Source of the DNA: Bacillota bacterium
GTDB taxonomy: Bacteria > Bacillota > Dehalobacteriia > UBA4068 > UBA4997
Assembly (NCBI GenBank): GCA_021769035.1
Contig: JAETTP010000017.1
Coordinates: 1-53,146, forward strand
Direction of reading: 5' to 3'
Length of the DNA stretch: 53,146 bases
The notes under the pieces are model-generated. The model was not told the DNA's origin and searched no databases. It saw nothing but the letters and a program-made list of their open reading frames with translations. The position numbers and the translations under genes are program-made. How positions within the stretch are numbered: the first letter of the stretch is position 1; each line of letters starts with the position of its first letter. Shown piece by piece: positions 1 through 7,780 of this stretch.

Positions 1-2
1 AC

Positions 3-77
3 AGCGCAAATCAGAACACCGCAAAGCTTTACTTTACTAAAAAAGTGGTGGCTGTGGTGGTTCGGTTTGCAAAATAA
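3..77 (+). CDS. Possible 3' end of a gene entering from the left
   Basis: One forward frame is open from the window edge to a TAA at 75-77. It would encode a short basic, valine-rich tail ending VRFAK. A strong hairpin terminator follows at once, which is what one expects after a gene end. A second forward frame is also open to 81, so the frame is not certain and no family can be recognised from about 24 residues. Confidence 0.25.
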   Translation, partial: SANQNTAKLYFTKKVVAVVVRFAK

Positions 78-80
78 TTA

Positions 81-116
81 AAGCTTGTCGATTAGAAATA
101 GTCGGCAAGCTTTTTT
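81..116 (+). terminator. Rho-independent terminator
   Basis: An 11-bp near-perfect inverted repeat (AAGCTTGTCGA at 81-91 and TCGGCAAGCTT at 102-112) is followed by a run of T. It would end transcription coming from the left edge. The left arm is preceded by few T on the other strand, so leftward activity is weaker. Confidence 0.75.
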
Positions 117-163
117 CATTACTTTTCTTTATCACCCACAACAATCAGCAAATCTTCAACAGA

Positions 164-403
164 TTAACCAAATTCCTGACTAAAGCCATAGGCCTTGGAT
201 ATTGATACATTTATATCACTCGTCAAAAGCTTGCGCAGATAACGAACTGAAATATTCATATCCTCCGCAAATTCTTCCTGAGTTTTATTTAGCCTGCCAA
301 GTTCCTCAGCAAATTTTACGTGATTTAACAAAGCTGTTATTTTTATAATAAACCAACTCCTGTTTTCGCTTTTAGCATAAGCTACAAAATTTACAGGTAA
401 CAC
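164..403 (-). CDS. Small HTH (XRE-like) protein, possibly a remnant
   Basis: A 79-codon leftward frame. The middle (about residues 30-60) reads as a helix-turn-helix of the Cro/CI type: a LGRLNKTQEEFAEDMNISVRYLRKLL-like pattern with the usual Q-E-E-F/L-A signature of helix 2 and a recognition helix starting at N-I-S. The C-terminus is unusually short and the N-terminus has no convincing ribosome site before the first GTG or TTG codons; an AGGAG lies inside the frame at about codon 14. It may be a decayed regulator or a very small DNA-binding protein. No partner gene is evident. Confidence 0.45.
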   Translation of the reverse strand: MLPVNFVAYAKSENRSWFIIKITALLNHVKFAEELGRLNKTQEEFAEDMNISVRYLRKLLTSDINVSISKAYGFSQEFG

Positions 404-554
404 AGGCGGCTTTAATCTTCCATTTTGTTAAATTTTTGCTTGTTTGGGGGTTCGAGTCCTTACAGTTGCCTAAAATCCCATTTTGACATCTTTTTTGAGC
501 AGCTTTACTAACGCTCACCTGCCAAATTTTATCCTCAAATTTGCCCGTTTTTAC

Positions 555-584
555 GAAAAAACCGCCGAATACGGCGGTTTTTTT
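555..584 (-). terminator. Terminator of the tRNA-Trp transcript
   Basis: A GC-rich hairpin with arms AACCGCCG and CGGCGGTT and A/T runs on both sides, so it can act in both directions. It lies about 30 nt after the tRNA 3' end on the leftward strand, where the RNA would show the hairpin followed by T-rich sequence. Confidence 0.8.
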
Positions 585-613
585 CTGGCGATATCTTTTT
601 TGTCGCCATAGGG

Positions 614-689
614 TGGCAGGGGCACTAGGACTCGAACCCAGAACCAATGGTTTTGGAGACCACTACTCTACCAATTGAGCTATACCCCT
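614..689 (-). tRNA. tRNA-Trp (anticodon CCA)
   Basis: Read leftward, the gene starts AGGGGTA and closes with TGCCCCT, giving a 7-bp acceptor stem with one G-T pair, then discriminator G and an encoded CCA. The D-arm begins TAGCTC, the anticodon loop is CTCCAAA (anticodon CCA), and the T-arm carries GGGTTCGAGTCCT. Length is 76 nt including CCA, normal for tRNA-Trp. It stands alone with its own promoter and terminator rather than before secE-nusG, where this tRNA often sits in Bacillota. Confidence 0.97.
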
Positions 690-702
690 TTGCAACATTA
701 AT

Positions 703-731
703 ATTATAACTGAAACTACAGCATAAGTCAA
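703..731 (-). promoter_or_regulatory. Sigma-A promoter of tRNA-Trp
   Basis: Leftward TTGACT (726-731), a 17-nt spacer and a perfect TATAAT (703-708). The predicted start lies about 6-8 nt before the tRNA 5' end. Confidence 0.85.
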
Positions 732-763
732 TAGCCAAAACATTAAAAAAATGTATTTTTCAC

Positions 764-806
764 TTGACAATTTAGTAGCCTTATGTTAATATGAAGTTGG
801 CTTCAT
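764..806 (+). promoter_or_regulatory. Promoter with palindromic operator for the HTH/membrane pair
   Basis: TTGACA (764-769), 17-nt spacer and TAATAT (787-792). The -10 box runs into a perfect inverted repeat ATGAAG-ttgg-CTTCAT (791-806) that covers the expected transcription start. A repressor bound there would block initiation; the HTH protein made from this promoter is the obvious candidate for autoregulation (inference). Confidence 0.75.
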
Positions 807-845
807 AAAACGTAAATCTAATATAAGTGCAAAGGTAAACAAATA

Positions 846-1076
846 ATGAAAACAAAAGTCAAGGAATTACGCCTGCAAAACAAGATGACCCAACAACAAC
901 TGGCCGATTTGGTATACGTTTCGTCCCGCACCATAATTTCAATCGAAAGGGAGCATTATAAGCCCTCCCTAATGCTGGCCTATCGCCTGGCTCAGGTTTT
1001 TGGCGTAACCGTGGAGGAGCTTTGCTGTCTGAAAGAAAACAAGGAACTGGAGGATAAACAATATGAAAATTTATAA
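846..1076 (+). CDS. Small XRE-family transcriptional regulator
   Basis: A 76-residue protein that is almost only a Cro/CI-type helix-turn-helix (about residues 4-60): the pattern T-Q-Q-Q-L-A-D then V-S-S-R-T-I-I-S-I-E-R is classic for helices 2 and 3. This compact form is common in Bacillota, paired with a small membrane protein of unknown role. The last codons overlap the start of the next gene by 14 nt, so the two are translated together. An inverted repeat over the promoter start suggests autoregulation. The start is the first ATG after AAAGG. What signal it senses is unknown. Confidence 0.85.
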   Translation: MKTKVKELRLQNKMTQQQLADLVYVSSRTIISIEREHYKPSLMLAYRLAQVFGVTVEELCCLKENKELEDKQYENL

Positions 1077-1479
1077 CCTAAAAAACTTTGCCCACGGCCT
1101 GCTTATGCTGTTTTTAGGCTTGCTAAACCTAGCGCTCAGCCTGCTAAGCAGCCTCAGCTGGAAAGATTATTTCCTGATCGGTGCACTGTTTTTTATGGGC
1201 GGCGGCCTGCTGCTGCGCAGCTTGTCCTACACAATATCCCGCGAGGATCAGCTGGAGGAAATGGACGAACGCAACCAGTTGGTGCTGCTGAAAAACAAAA
1301 GCCTGGCCTTTTCACTTTTGCAATATAGCTGCCTGATTTTGGCCATAATTTTCATCATTGCTGGTAAGTTAGAGGAACAATCAAACATTATCTTCCTGGG
1401 CGTCGGCTTAATTTTTGCCTTTGTCATCTCAATGCTCACTGATATTTTAACATTTATCTATTACGAAAACAGATTATAA
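1063..1479 (+). CDS. Four-helix membrane protein paired with the HTH regulator
   Basis: A 138-residue integral membrane protein with about four hydrophobic segments (roughly residues 12-30, 36-54, 84-103 and 110-132). An acidic cytoplasmic loop (EDQLEEMDERNQ) lies between the second and third. The gene starts at an ATG 9 nt after GGAGG and overlaps the end of the HTH gene, so it is the second half of a two-gene unit. Such HTH plus membrane-protein pairs are widespread in Bacillota; the membrane member may control the regulator or sense the envelope, but no function can be assigned from sequence. Confidence 0.8.
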   Translation: MKIYNLKNFAHGLLMLFLGLLNLALSLLSSLSWKDYFLIGALFFMGGGLLLRSLSYTISREDQLEEMDERNQLVLLKNKSLAFSLLQYSCLILAIIFIIAGKLEEQSNIIFLGVGLIFAFVISMLTDILTFIYYENRL

Positions 1480-1488
1480 GACCATCGC

Positions 1489-4032
1489 TCACTCCACCGT
1501 CTCAATCGCTTCCACAATGCTCAGGCGGCTAATACTGCGCAGCGGAATAGCCGTTGCCAGCAAGCAGGCCAAAACGGCAACCCCGCTGGCCTCGCCAATC
1601 GCCAGCCAGGGCGGCGGCGTCAGCCCCAAGGTTTCTGTGACGGCCGCCTGCACCAAAACCGTGCAAGCCCAACCGGCCAAGCTGCCCAGCAAGGCCGCAA
1701 TCAGGCCGTAATATGCGCCCTCCCACAAAAAGCTGGCGTATAGGCTGCCGTTGCTCATACCAACCGCCCGCTGCATACCAATCTCCGCCCGACGGGTTTG
1801 GATATTGGTGTAAACCGTGTTGATGATATTCAAAACGCCAATCAGACCAATAAACAAAATCAGTCCCCAGGCCAGCAGCCTGATTTGCGCCTCGCTCTCC
1901 GCCAGCTGCCGGTCAGCCTGCTCAAAGGACAACACCGTGGTGCCGGGCAGGCGTTGGCAAAGCTGCTCCAGCAGCAAACCAAAGCTTTCCCGATCGGCCT
2001 CCGGCTGCAAAATCGGCCGCAGCTCCGCGTAAGCGCCGCCGCCGGTCAACTGCGTAAAAAGTCGCTCGTTCACCAGCACTTGCACGCCGTTGGTGAAGCC
2101 ACCGTTGCCGACGCTGAAATAGGCATCGTAATCGCTGAAAGCCAGCAACACCAACAGCTCCCGTCCGGCAATAGTAATGGTGCTGCCAGCATCCACCTGG
2201 GTGGTGAAAAGCTGCCGCCCCTCAATCTCCATTGGTATCGGATTGCGCACCACGCAGCCCCGGCCCTCCCGCCAGGCCGCCAGCTGCTCCTCCGTCAGCT
2301 GTCCGTGCAACGCCCAATCCAGCCAAAGCTCATTCCAGCCAAAAATTTGCAGGGTTTCGCCAGGGCTTTGCTGCAAATCGCTGGCAATCCCTTGGGGCCA
2401 ACCGTTTTCGTCCATTTCATAAATGGCAAACTGCTGCGCCGCAATCCCCTGCACTGCCTCAGACTCCGCCAGACTAGCCAGCTCAGCCTCCGAGATACCG
2501 ACCGCCTGATTGACAACGGAATAATCGCCCAAATGCTCGGATTCCGCCCCGGCCACGCTCAACAGCGACAAAAAAGACTGCAAGGCGATAAATACCGTGA
2601 TACTCATAACCAGCGACAAGATGGTGATAGCCGTGCGCCCGCGGTTGCGGCTCAGATTCAGCCAGGCGTAAAAGCGTTCAAAATGGCGGCCCGCCGGCTG
2701 CCGCCGACTGCGGCGTTTCACGCGCCCCAAATTGCCGGCCATTGCCATAACCGGCGGTACGTTGGCGGCGAAACGCGCGGCAGGTATTGCCGCCAAAAAG
2801 GCAAAACCAGCGGTGACAGCGGCGCTCAGCAGCAGATAAGCCCACTTGCCGTCACTGTTGGCGGCAATTAGCTCCTGTAGCTGGGCCGCGTCCTGGGCCA
2901 AAAACACCTCCGGCGAAAGCTGACTTAAAGCGGCGCGCAAAATGCCCTCCGCCGAAAGCGCGCCCAGCAGCAGACCAAGCGGAATGCCCACCAGGCATAG
3001 CAGCAGCACCTCCGCCGCCACCACGGCGTAAAGCTGCCCTTTGCTGCCGCCGATTGCCCGCAGCACCCCATATTGCCGCACCTTTTGGGCCACGGCAATT
3101 TTCAAGATATTGTAAATCACCAGCCCGGCCGCCAGCAAAATCAAGCCCGCCAGCAACACCCCAGCCGCCAGCAGATAACTGAATCCGGCGTCGTCCGGCC
3201 CGCTCCCCGCCAGACGCGAACCGGAATTTTCCGTGTTGAAATCAATGCCCAGCGCTTTCAAATATGGGATATTGTAAAGCGTGTCCAGCTCATGCATATT
3301 CAGCCGGGCGCATAAACTGTCCATCGTGCTTTGAAAGCTGGCCCGGTCGTAGGTGCGAATATCTGCATTATAATAGTAATATTCTGCCGGCAAAACTGCC
3401 GCCGCCGTGCCCTCGCCCACCAGGCCTAACAATAAACCGCCGCTGTAGCCCAGATAATTGTTCTGCAAAATTCCGGTCAGGGTGAACTCCGCCGTGTATT
3501 CGTAATCGTCAACCATAATACCGTGACGCACCGCTTTAGCCAGCGGCAGGCTGATTTTATCGCCAATCTGGCCGCTAAAAGCCAAAAATTGCAGCGTTTC
3601 CTCGGAAAGCGCAATCTCAAAGGGATCCTCCGGCAGGCGGCCCGCCTGCAATTTGCTATAAGCCGGCACGGCGCTGCTTGCCGTGCCGTCCCAGTATTCC
3701 GCCAAGCTTAACGTCAGCAGGTCGTTCAGCTGCATTGTACCCACCGGCACATAAACGCCCACGTAGGATAAACGCTCGTCCTGCTGCAAGACCGCCAGCT
3801 GCTCCGCGTTCAGCTGCACAAAGCTGGCGTAACGATTGCCGCCAATCGTGATCGCCTGCTGCTCCCGCATCACCGCCAACAACCCGGCCGATTGCCCCAC
3901 GGCTGTGGTCAACATTGTGGAAAGCACCACGGCAATTAGCAACAAAGCGGCGATTATTTTTTGTGCCAAAAGCTCTCTCAGGGCCAACCCCAGATAATGC
4001 TTCATATTCTTATTCATTTTCCGCTTCATCAT
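1489..4032 (-). CDS. ABC transporter permease with two FtsX-like modules
   Basis: About 847 residues. A first membrane helix (about 24-44) precedes a large extracellular MacB-type domain, then three helices (about 286-306, 337-358, 398-418) form the first FtsX core with the conserved VAQKVRQYGVLRAIG loop. A second copy follows: helix at about 465-488, another extracellular domain, and three C-terminal helices with the equivalent TRRAEIGMQRAVGMS loop. This is the family of peptide, lipid or antibiotic-resistance exporters. An upstream in-frame extension is possible to 4143, but the ATG at 4030-4032 overlaps the stop of the ATPase gene (ATGA) and is the natural coupled start. The partner is the ATPase just upstream; the nearby two-component system probably controls both. 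Confidence 0.9.
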   Translation of the reverse strand: MMKRKMNKNMKHYLGLALRELLAQKIIAALLLIAVVLSTMLTTAVGQSAGLLAVMREQQAITIGGNRYASFVQLNAEQLAVLQQDERLSYVGVYVPVGTMQLNDLLTLSLAEYWDGTASSAVPAYSKLQAGRLPEDPFEIALSEETLQFLAFSGQIGDKISLPLAKAVRHGIMVDDYEYTAEFTLTGILQNNYLGYSGGLLLGLVGEGTAAAVLPAEYYYYNADIRTYDRASFQSTMDSLCARLNMHELDTLYNIPYLKALGIDFNTENSGSRLAGSGPDDAGFSYLLAAGVLLAGLILLAAGLVIYNILKIAVAQKVRQYGVLRAIGGSKGQLYAVVAAEVLLLCLVGIPLGLLLGALSAEGILRAALSQLSPEVFLAQDAAQLQELIAANSDGKWAYLLLSAAVTAGFAFLAAIPAARFAANVPPVMAMAGNLGRVKRRSRRQPAGRHFERFYAWLNLSRNRGRTAITILSLVMSITVFIALQSFLSLLSVAGAESEHLGDYSVVNQAVGISEAELASLAESEAVQGIAAQQFAIYEMDENGWPQGIASDLQQSPGETLQIFGWNELWLDWALHGQLTEEQLAAWREGRGCVVRNPIPMEIEGRQLFTTQVDAGSTITIAGRELLVLLAFSDYDAYFSVGNGGFTNGVQVLVNERLFTQLTGGGAYAELRPILQPEADRESFGLLLEQLCQRLPGTTVLSFEQADRQLAESEAQIRLLAWGLILFIGLIGVLNIINTVYTNIQTRRAEIGMQRAVGMSNGSLYASFLWEGAYYGLIAALLGSLAGWACTVLVQAAVTETLGLTPPPWLAIGEASGVAVLACLLATAIPLRSISRLSIVEAIETVE

Positions 4033-4700
4033 CTGCTCACCTCCGCCAGCTGGCCGTCCACAATCGCCAAACGGCGCGGCGCCATTTGGGCAATCCGGCT
4101 GTCGTGCGTGATAACCACCAGCGATTTGCCCAGTCTGCGCCAAATATCTAGCAGCATTGTCATAACCTCGCCGCCGCTTTTGCTATCCAGATTACCGGTG
4201 GGCTCGTCGGCAAAAATCACCTCCGGCTGGGTAATCAAAGCCCTGGCGATAGCCACCCGCTGCTGCTGGCCGCCAGAAAGCTCATGCGGCAAATGCTGCA
4301 AACGGTCGCCCAGGCCCAGCAAGGCGGCCAACTGCCGCAGCCAGGCCTCGTCCGGCCGCCGCTTGTCCAAAAGCAGGGGCAGCATTATATTTTCCTGCGC
4401 GGTCAGCACTGGCAACAGATTAAACTGCTGAAAGATAAAGCCAATGCGCCGACGCCGAAAAGCCGCCAATTCCCGGTCTTTCAGGCGGTATATTTCCTGC
4501 CCGTCGTAGGTGAGGCGGCCGGAGGTGGGCCGGTCCAGCCCGGAAAGCAGGTGCAGCAGGGTGCTTTTACCGCTGCCAGAGGGCCCGATAATGGATATGA
4601 AATCTCCTGCGGCAATTTGCAGGCTGGCCTTGTCAAGCGCCACCACCTGCCCCTCGCCTTGGCCGTAAGTTTTCGACAATTCATTTGCTTCAATTAACAT
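4029..4700 (-). CDS. ABC transporter ATP-binding protein (MacB/LolD type)
   Basis: A 223-residue ATPase with every motif in place: Walker A GPSGSGKST (39-47), Q-loop FQQFNLLP (about 90-97), signature LSGGQQQR (141-148), Walker B VIFADEP (161-167) and H-loop His199. The QQFNLLP and EPTGNLD versions are typical of ATPases that work with FtsX-type permeases. The ATG at 4700 is chosen because AAGGAGAG lies just before it; a longer frame to 4718 has no ribosome site. It precedes and overlaps the permease gene, and the pair has its own promoter with a direct repeat shared with the response regulator promoter. Confidence 0.93.
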   Translation of the reverse strand: MLIEANELSKTYGQGEGQVVALDKASLQIAAGDFISIIGPSGSGKSTLLHLLSGLDRPTSGRLTYDGQEIYRLKDRELAAFRRRRIGFIFQQFNLLPVLTAQENIMLPLLLDKRRPDEAWLRQLAALLGLGDRLQHLPHELSGGQQQRVAIARALITQPEVIFADEPTGNLDSKSGGEVMTMLLDIWRRLGKSLVVITHDSRIAQMAPRRLAIVDGQLAEVSR

Positions 4701-4731
4701 AAAAACACTCTCCTTCACATTTGTTAGGGAG

Positions 4732-4763
4732 AGTGTAGCATTTAAACCTCAAAATTCCCTCAA
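4732..4763 (-). promoter_or_regulatory. Promoter and TTGAG direct repeat upstream of the ABC operon
   Basis: Leftward -10 TACACT (4732-4737) with no good -35. Instead two TTGAG motifs (complements at 4748-4752 and 4759-4763) lie 11 bp apart, exactly 10 bp upstream of the -10 box. The same element at the same distance precedes the response regulator gene. An 11-bp direct repeat in the -35 region is the usual footprint of an OmpR-family activator. Confidence 0.65.
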
Positions 4764-4793
4764 GAAAATAAATTTAATCTAGAGGCATTTTTT

Positions 4794-5909
4794 TCATATC
4801 TGCAATTCCGCTATCACCTTAGCTCCCTGCGGTCGGCGATTAGCTAAATGCAAAGCGCCGCCGTGCTTGCTGCAAAGCAGCTGGCCGATATAAAGCCCCA
4901 TACCAAAATGCGGCGCATCCGCCGCAGCCTCCTGCCTTTTGCCAAAGGGCTGGGGGCCGTCGCGTAGCAGCTCCGGCGGCAGGCCCGGCCCGTCATCGGC
5001 CACCGTTAAAAGCAGCCGGTCGCCCTGCCGCTGCAAGTCCAACCACAGCCCGCTTTGGGCAAAACGGGCCGCGTTACTGATTAAATTTTCCGCCACCGTT
5101 AAAAACAGGCCCAAATCCAGCTGCACCGGCGCAAAATCCACCGCCCGCAGCTGAACCTGCCGGCCCGCCGCCAACAGCCGGGCGGTTTCCGCCAGCTCCG
5201 CCCGCAGGCTGCCGCTGCTGCAAGATTGCTTATGCAAGGGCAGCTGCTCCAAACGCTGCACGCTGCTCATCGCTTCCACATATTGCTCTATGCGCTGGGT
5301 GTAGGCCTCCAGCCGGGCCAGGGTTGCCGGCTCCGGCGGTTTATCCGCCTGCTGGCGCAGCAACTTCAGCGATCCCTTTAGAACCGTCAGCGGGTTGCGC
5401 AAATCGTGGGAAAAAGCGGCGTTCAGCCGCTTGCGCTCCTCGGCCTGCCGCCAAAGCGCCTGATTACTGCGCAAAAGCTCCGCTCGCATTGTTTCAAAGG
5501 CCTCGCATAGCTGGCCCAACTCATCTTCGGCCAGCTTGGGAATGGTGAAATCAAGGTCCTGGCTACGCACGCGCTGCATACTGCTTTGCAGCAGGGCAAT
5601 CGGCGGCCGCAGCTTCAGGCGGTAAAACAACAGGCTGGCCGTGCCCAAACCGCCGGCCGGCAGCAAAACACAGGCCGCCAGCTGCACAAGCCCCAGCCAA
5701 TCAGAGGCAGCGGCTTGGCCCTCCGCCACCTGAGGCGGCTCCACCTGTAAATCACCACCGTTTATTGTCAGGCTGTAGCCAGCCGAGCTATTCTGCAAAC
5801 TGATACAAATAGCAAAAACCAGGCTCAGCAGCAAAGCAGCGGCCAGCAGCCCCAAAGCGGCCAGCAGAAAAAAGGCCTGCTTCAGGCTCAGCTTTTTCAG
5901 CCTACCCAT
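4794..5909 (-). CDS. Two-component sensor histidine kinase
   Basis: About 371 residues. Helix 1 (about 10-38), a short extracellular loop of about 33 residues, helix 2 (about 74-97), then a HAMP linker, a HisKA domain with the H-box FSHDLRNPL (His168), and a HATPase domain with N-box ENLISNA (about 274-280), DDGPGLP (305-311) and GMGLYIG (336-342). The very short outer loop resembles kinases that sense through their membrane partner, often an ABC exporter next door. The start is the ATG at 5909 after GGGGGTG; a TTG at 5927 is the alternative. It overlaps the end of the response regulator gene, so both are made from one transcript. Confidence 0.92.
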   Translation of the reverse strand: MGRLKKLSLKQAFFLLAALGLLAAALLLSLVFAICISLQNSSAGYSLTINGGDLQVEPPQVAEGQAAASDWLGLVQLAACVLLPAGGLGTASLLFYRLKLRPPIALLQSSMQRVRSQDLDFTIPKLAEDELGQLCEAFETMRAELLRSNQALWRQAEERKRLNAAFSHDLRNPLTVLKGSLKLLRQQADKPPEPATLARLEAYTQRIEQYVEAMSSVQRLEQLPLHKQSCSSGSLRAELAETARLLAAGRQVQLRAVDFAPVQLDLGLFLTVAENLISNAARFAQSGLWLDLQRQGDRLLLTVADDGPGLPPELLRDGPQPFGKRQEAAADAPHFGMGLYIGQLLCSKHGGALHLANRRPQGAKVIAELQI

Positions 5910-6568
5910 TTGTAACCACACCCCCAAACGGTTTCAATATAGCGGTGCAAGGTGTGGGCCGCCAGCTTGGCGCGTAGCTTGCGAATATGCTCCATCACCG
6001 TATCGCTGTTGCCCTCGCCCTCCAGCCCCCAAACGGCAGCGTAAATACGCTCGCGGTCAAACACCTGGCCGGGGTTTAAGGAAAGCAGCTCCAAAATGTC
6101 AAACTCCCGGCGAGAGAGCGGCACCGGCTGGCCGTTCACCCGCACTTCCCTGGCGGAGTAATCCACCGCCATTTCCGCAAAAAAACGCACCGCCGCGCTG
6201 CTTTGCCGCCGCTGCTCGCGGCGCAGATGGGCGGCCACGCGTGCGCCCAGCTCATCCAAATCAAACGGTTTCACGATATAATCGTCCGCCCCGGCCTGAA
6301 AACCGCGGATTTTGTCCGCACTCTCCACCCGCGCTGTCAGAAACAAAATCGGGCAAGCCACGTAGGCGCGGATTTGCCGGCAGAGGGTCAGGCCGTCCAT
6401 TTCCGGCATTTGAATATCCAGCAAAATCAAGTCCGGCCCGGCGGCCGCCTTTTGCAGGGCCTGCTGGGCGCTTCCTGCCGTCAACACCAGATAATCGCGC
6501 TCAAAGTAGCTTTTCAGCAGCTCCACAATGCCCGGTTCGTCGTCGACAATCAACAGTTTGGCTGGCAA
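5897..6568 (-). CDS. OmpR-family response regulator
   Basis: A 223-residue protein. Receiver domain (about 1-115) has acidic pair Asp9-Asp10, phospho-acceptor Asp51 in LLDIQMPEMDG, switch Thr78 and Lys100 in VKPFDL. The C-terminal part (about 125-223) is an OmpR-type winged helix with SRREFDILELL and VWGLEGEGNSDTV-VMEHIRKLR-like segments. Translation starts at a TTG 7 nt after AGGAGGG. It is the first gene of the two-component operon. It likely activates its own promoter and the ABC operon, because both carry the same TTGAG-N6-TTGAG repeat at the same place. Confidence 0.95.
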   Translation of the reverse strand: MPAKLLIVDDEPGIVELLKSYFERDYLVLTAGSAQQALQKAAAGPDLILLDIQMPEMDGLTLCRQIRAYVACPILFLTARVESADKIRGFQAGADDYIVKPFDLDELGARVAAHLRREQRRQSSAAVRFFAEMAVDYSAREVRVNGQPVPLSRREFDILELLSLNPGQVFDRERIYAAVWGLEGEGNSDTVMEHIRKLRAKLAAHTLHRYIETVWGCGYKWVG

Positions 6569-6596
6569 GGAAGCGCCCTCCTTTCATTTTTCTTCT

Positions 6597-6628
6597 ATTA
6601 TAATATATAATTCTCAAGAATTGCTCAA
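6597..6628 (-). promoter_or_regulatory. Promoter and TTGAG direct repeat upstream of the response regulator
   Basis: Leftward TATAAT (6597-6602) with two TTGAG motifs (complements at 6613-6617 and 6624-6628), 11 bp apart and beginning 10 bp upstream of the -10 box. This geometry is identical to the ABC operon promoter at 4732-4763. Confidence 0.65.
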
Positions 6629-6645
6629 GCATTCATTTAATTTAA

Positions 6646-6671
6646 AAGCTCCGGCCAGCAAACCGGAGCTT
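6646..6671 (-). terminator. Hairpin after the nicotinate phosphoribosyltransferase gene
   Basis: Perfect 9-bp arms AAGCTCCGG and CCGGAGCTT with an 8-nt loop, 13 nt beyond the stop codon. Read leftward it is followed by TTTTAAATT, a modest U tract, so it is a plausible intrinsic terminator that also separates this gene from the two-component promoter. Confidence 0.7.
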
Positions 6672-6684
6672 CGTCAACAACAAA

Positions 6685-7734
6685 TTATTTCATCTTAACC
6701 AGTCGGTCATTGGGTGTTTCACCGGGGATACGGCCGCGCTTCGCCACCGGCAGACCGTCAACCTCTTTCAAATCCATCGTCATATCAATGGCCGGCGCGG
6801 CGGAAATATAGCTGCCCACGCCAAAAGCGTCGGCGCCGGCTTCGGAAAGCAGCTTCACCCGCTCTGGGGTCAGGCCGCCGGAAACAAAAATCTTCACATA
6901 ATCAAAGCCCTCGCGGTTCAAACGCTGGCGTAGCTCGCTCACCAGGCCGGCCGTCACACCGCCGCGCTCGGAGGGCGTGTCCAGCCGCACGCCCTGCAAA
7001 TGCGGGCCCATCTCCCGCGCCACCCGCAGGGCCTCTTCAACCTCGTCCTTAAAGGTGTCCACCAGGATAACCCGCGGGTGATTTACCGGCATAAAATCGT
7101 CGTAGGCCTGGGCCGCGCTCAGGGTATCGCCCACCGTTAAAAACAGAGCATGCGGCGTGGTGCCGGAGGGATACTGCCCCAGCAGCTTGGCCCCCAAAAT
7201 ACAGCTGCAAGCATCGCAGCCGCCCAAAACCGCCGCCCGCTCCATCACCGGAGCCACCGCCGGGTGGATATGCCGGGCCCCAAAACAGGAAACCGGCTTG
7301 TCCGGGCTGGCCGCTTTAATTTCGCGCGCCGCCGTGGCCCAACCGCTGCTGCTGGCTAAAATGCCCAGCAAAGCCGTTTCAAAAACGCCAAAATCCGCGT
7401 AACGCCCCTTAATCCGGCAGACAACCTCCTTAGGGCTCATCTCGCTGCCCTCCGGCAGGGCCCAAACCTCCACCGGCGCGTCTGCTAGCAGGCCCAGGGC
7501 CTCCTCAATGCCCACAAACAGTCCCGGCTTGCGGCCAAAAATTTCCGCCGTCACCTGCGCGTCCTGCCGGCCCAGGCGGGCCAGAATATCCTGCGTTTTT
7601 ACAAAATAGATGTCGCTGGTGGCGCCCGCCAAAATCTCCTCGTGGGTGGCGGAATTTAAACGCCGCCCCTTGCCGGCCTGAAAATCATCAATCTCCTGCA
7701 CCGTGCTCATCAGTTTAATTTTACTCTCAACCAT
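6685..7734 (-). CDS. Nicotinate phosphoribosyltransferase
   Basis: About 349 residues, the compact form of the enzyme that joins nicotinate and PRPP to nicotinate mononucleotide in NAD salvage (cytoplasmic). Recognisable segments are TSDIYFVKT near residue 40, the FGARHIHPAVAP block, the SGTTPHAL segment, VDTFKDE, GVRLDTPSERGG, and the phosphate-binding VSGGLTPERV followed by DAFGVGSYI. These occur in this order in the family. The ATG at 7734 follows GGGGGAG; a TTG lies just before it. It is transcribed alone between a hairpin downstream and the lytic transglycosylase gene upstream. Confidence 0.9.
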   Translation of the reverse strand: MVESKIKLMSTVQEIDDFQAGKGRRLNSATHEEILAGATSDIYFVKTQDILARLGRQDAQVTAEIFGRKPGLFVGIEEALGLLADAPVEVWALPEGSEMSPKEVVCRIKGRYADFGVFETALLGILASSSGWATAAREIKAASPDKPVSCFGARHIHPAVAPVMERAAVLGGCDACSCILGAKLLGQYPSGTTPHALFLTVGDTLSAAQAYDDFMPVNHPRVILVDTFKDEVEEALRVAREMGPHLQGVRLDTPSERGGVTAGLVSELRQRLNREGFDYVKIFVSGGLTPERVKLLSEAGADAFGVGSYISAAPAIDMTMDLKEVDGLPVAKRGRIPGETPNDRLVKMK

Positions 7735-7780
7735 CAAATCTCCCCCATTTTTATAGAGAAATATTATCTAAAAAAAATAT

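Noticed and set aside
372-647. 91-codon minus-strand frame running through the tRNA-Trp gene
   Set aside because: It overlaps the tRNA and its terminator and has no protein character.
1798-2871. Long plus-strand frame of 357 codons opposite the ABC permease
   Set aside because: It is antisense to a clear membrane protein; its residues are skewed to Gln, Arg, Pro and Ala as expected of a GC-rich shadow.
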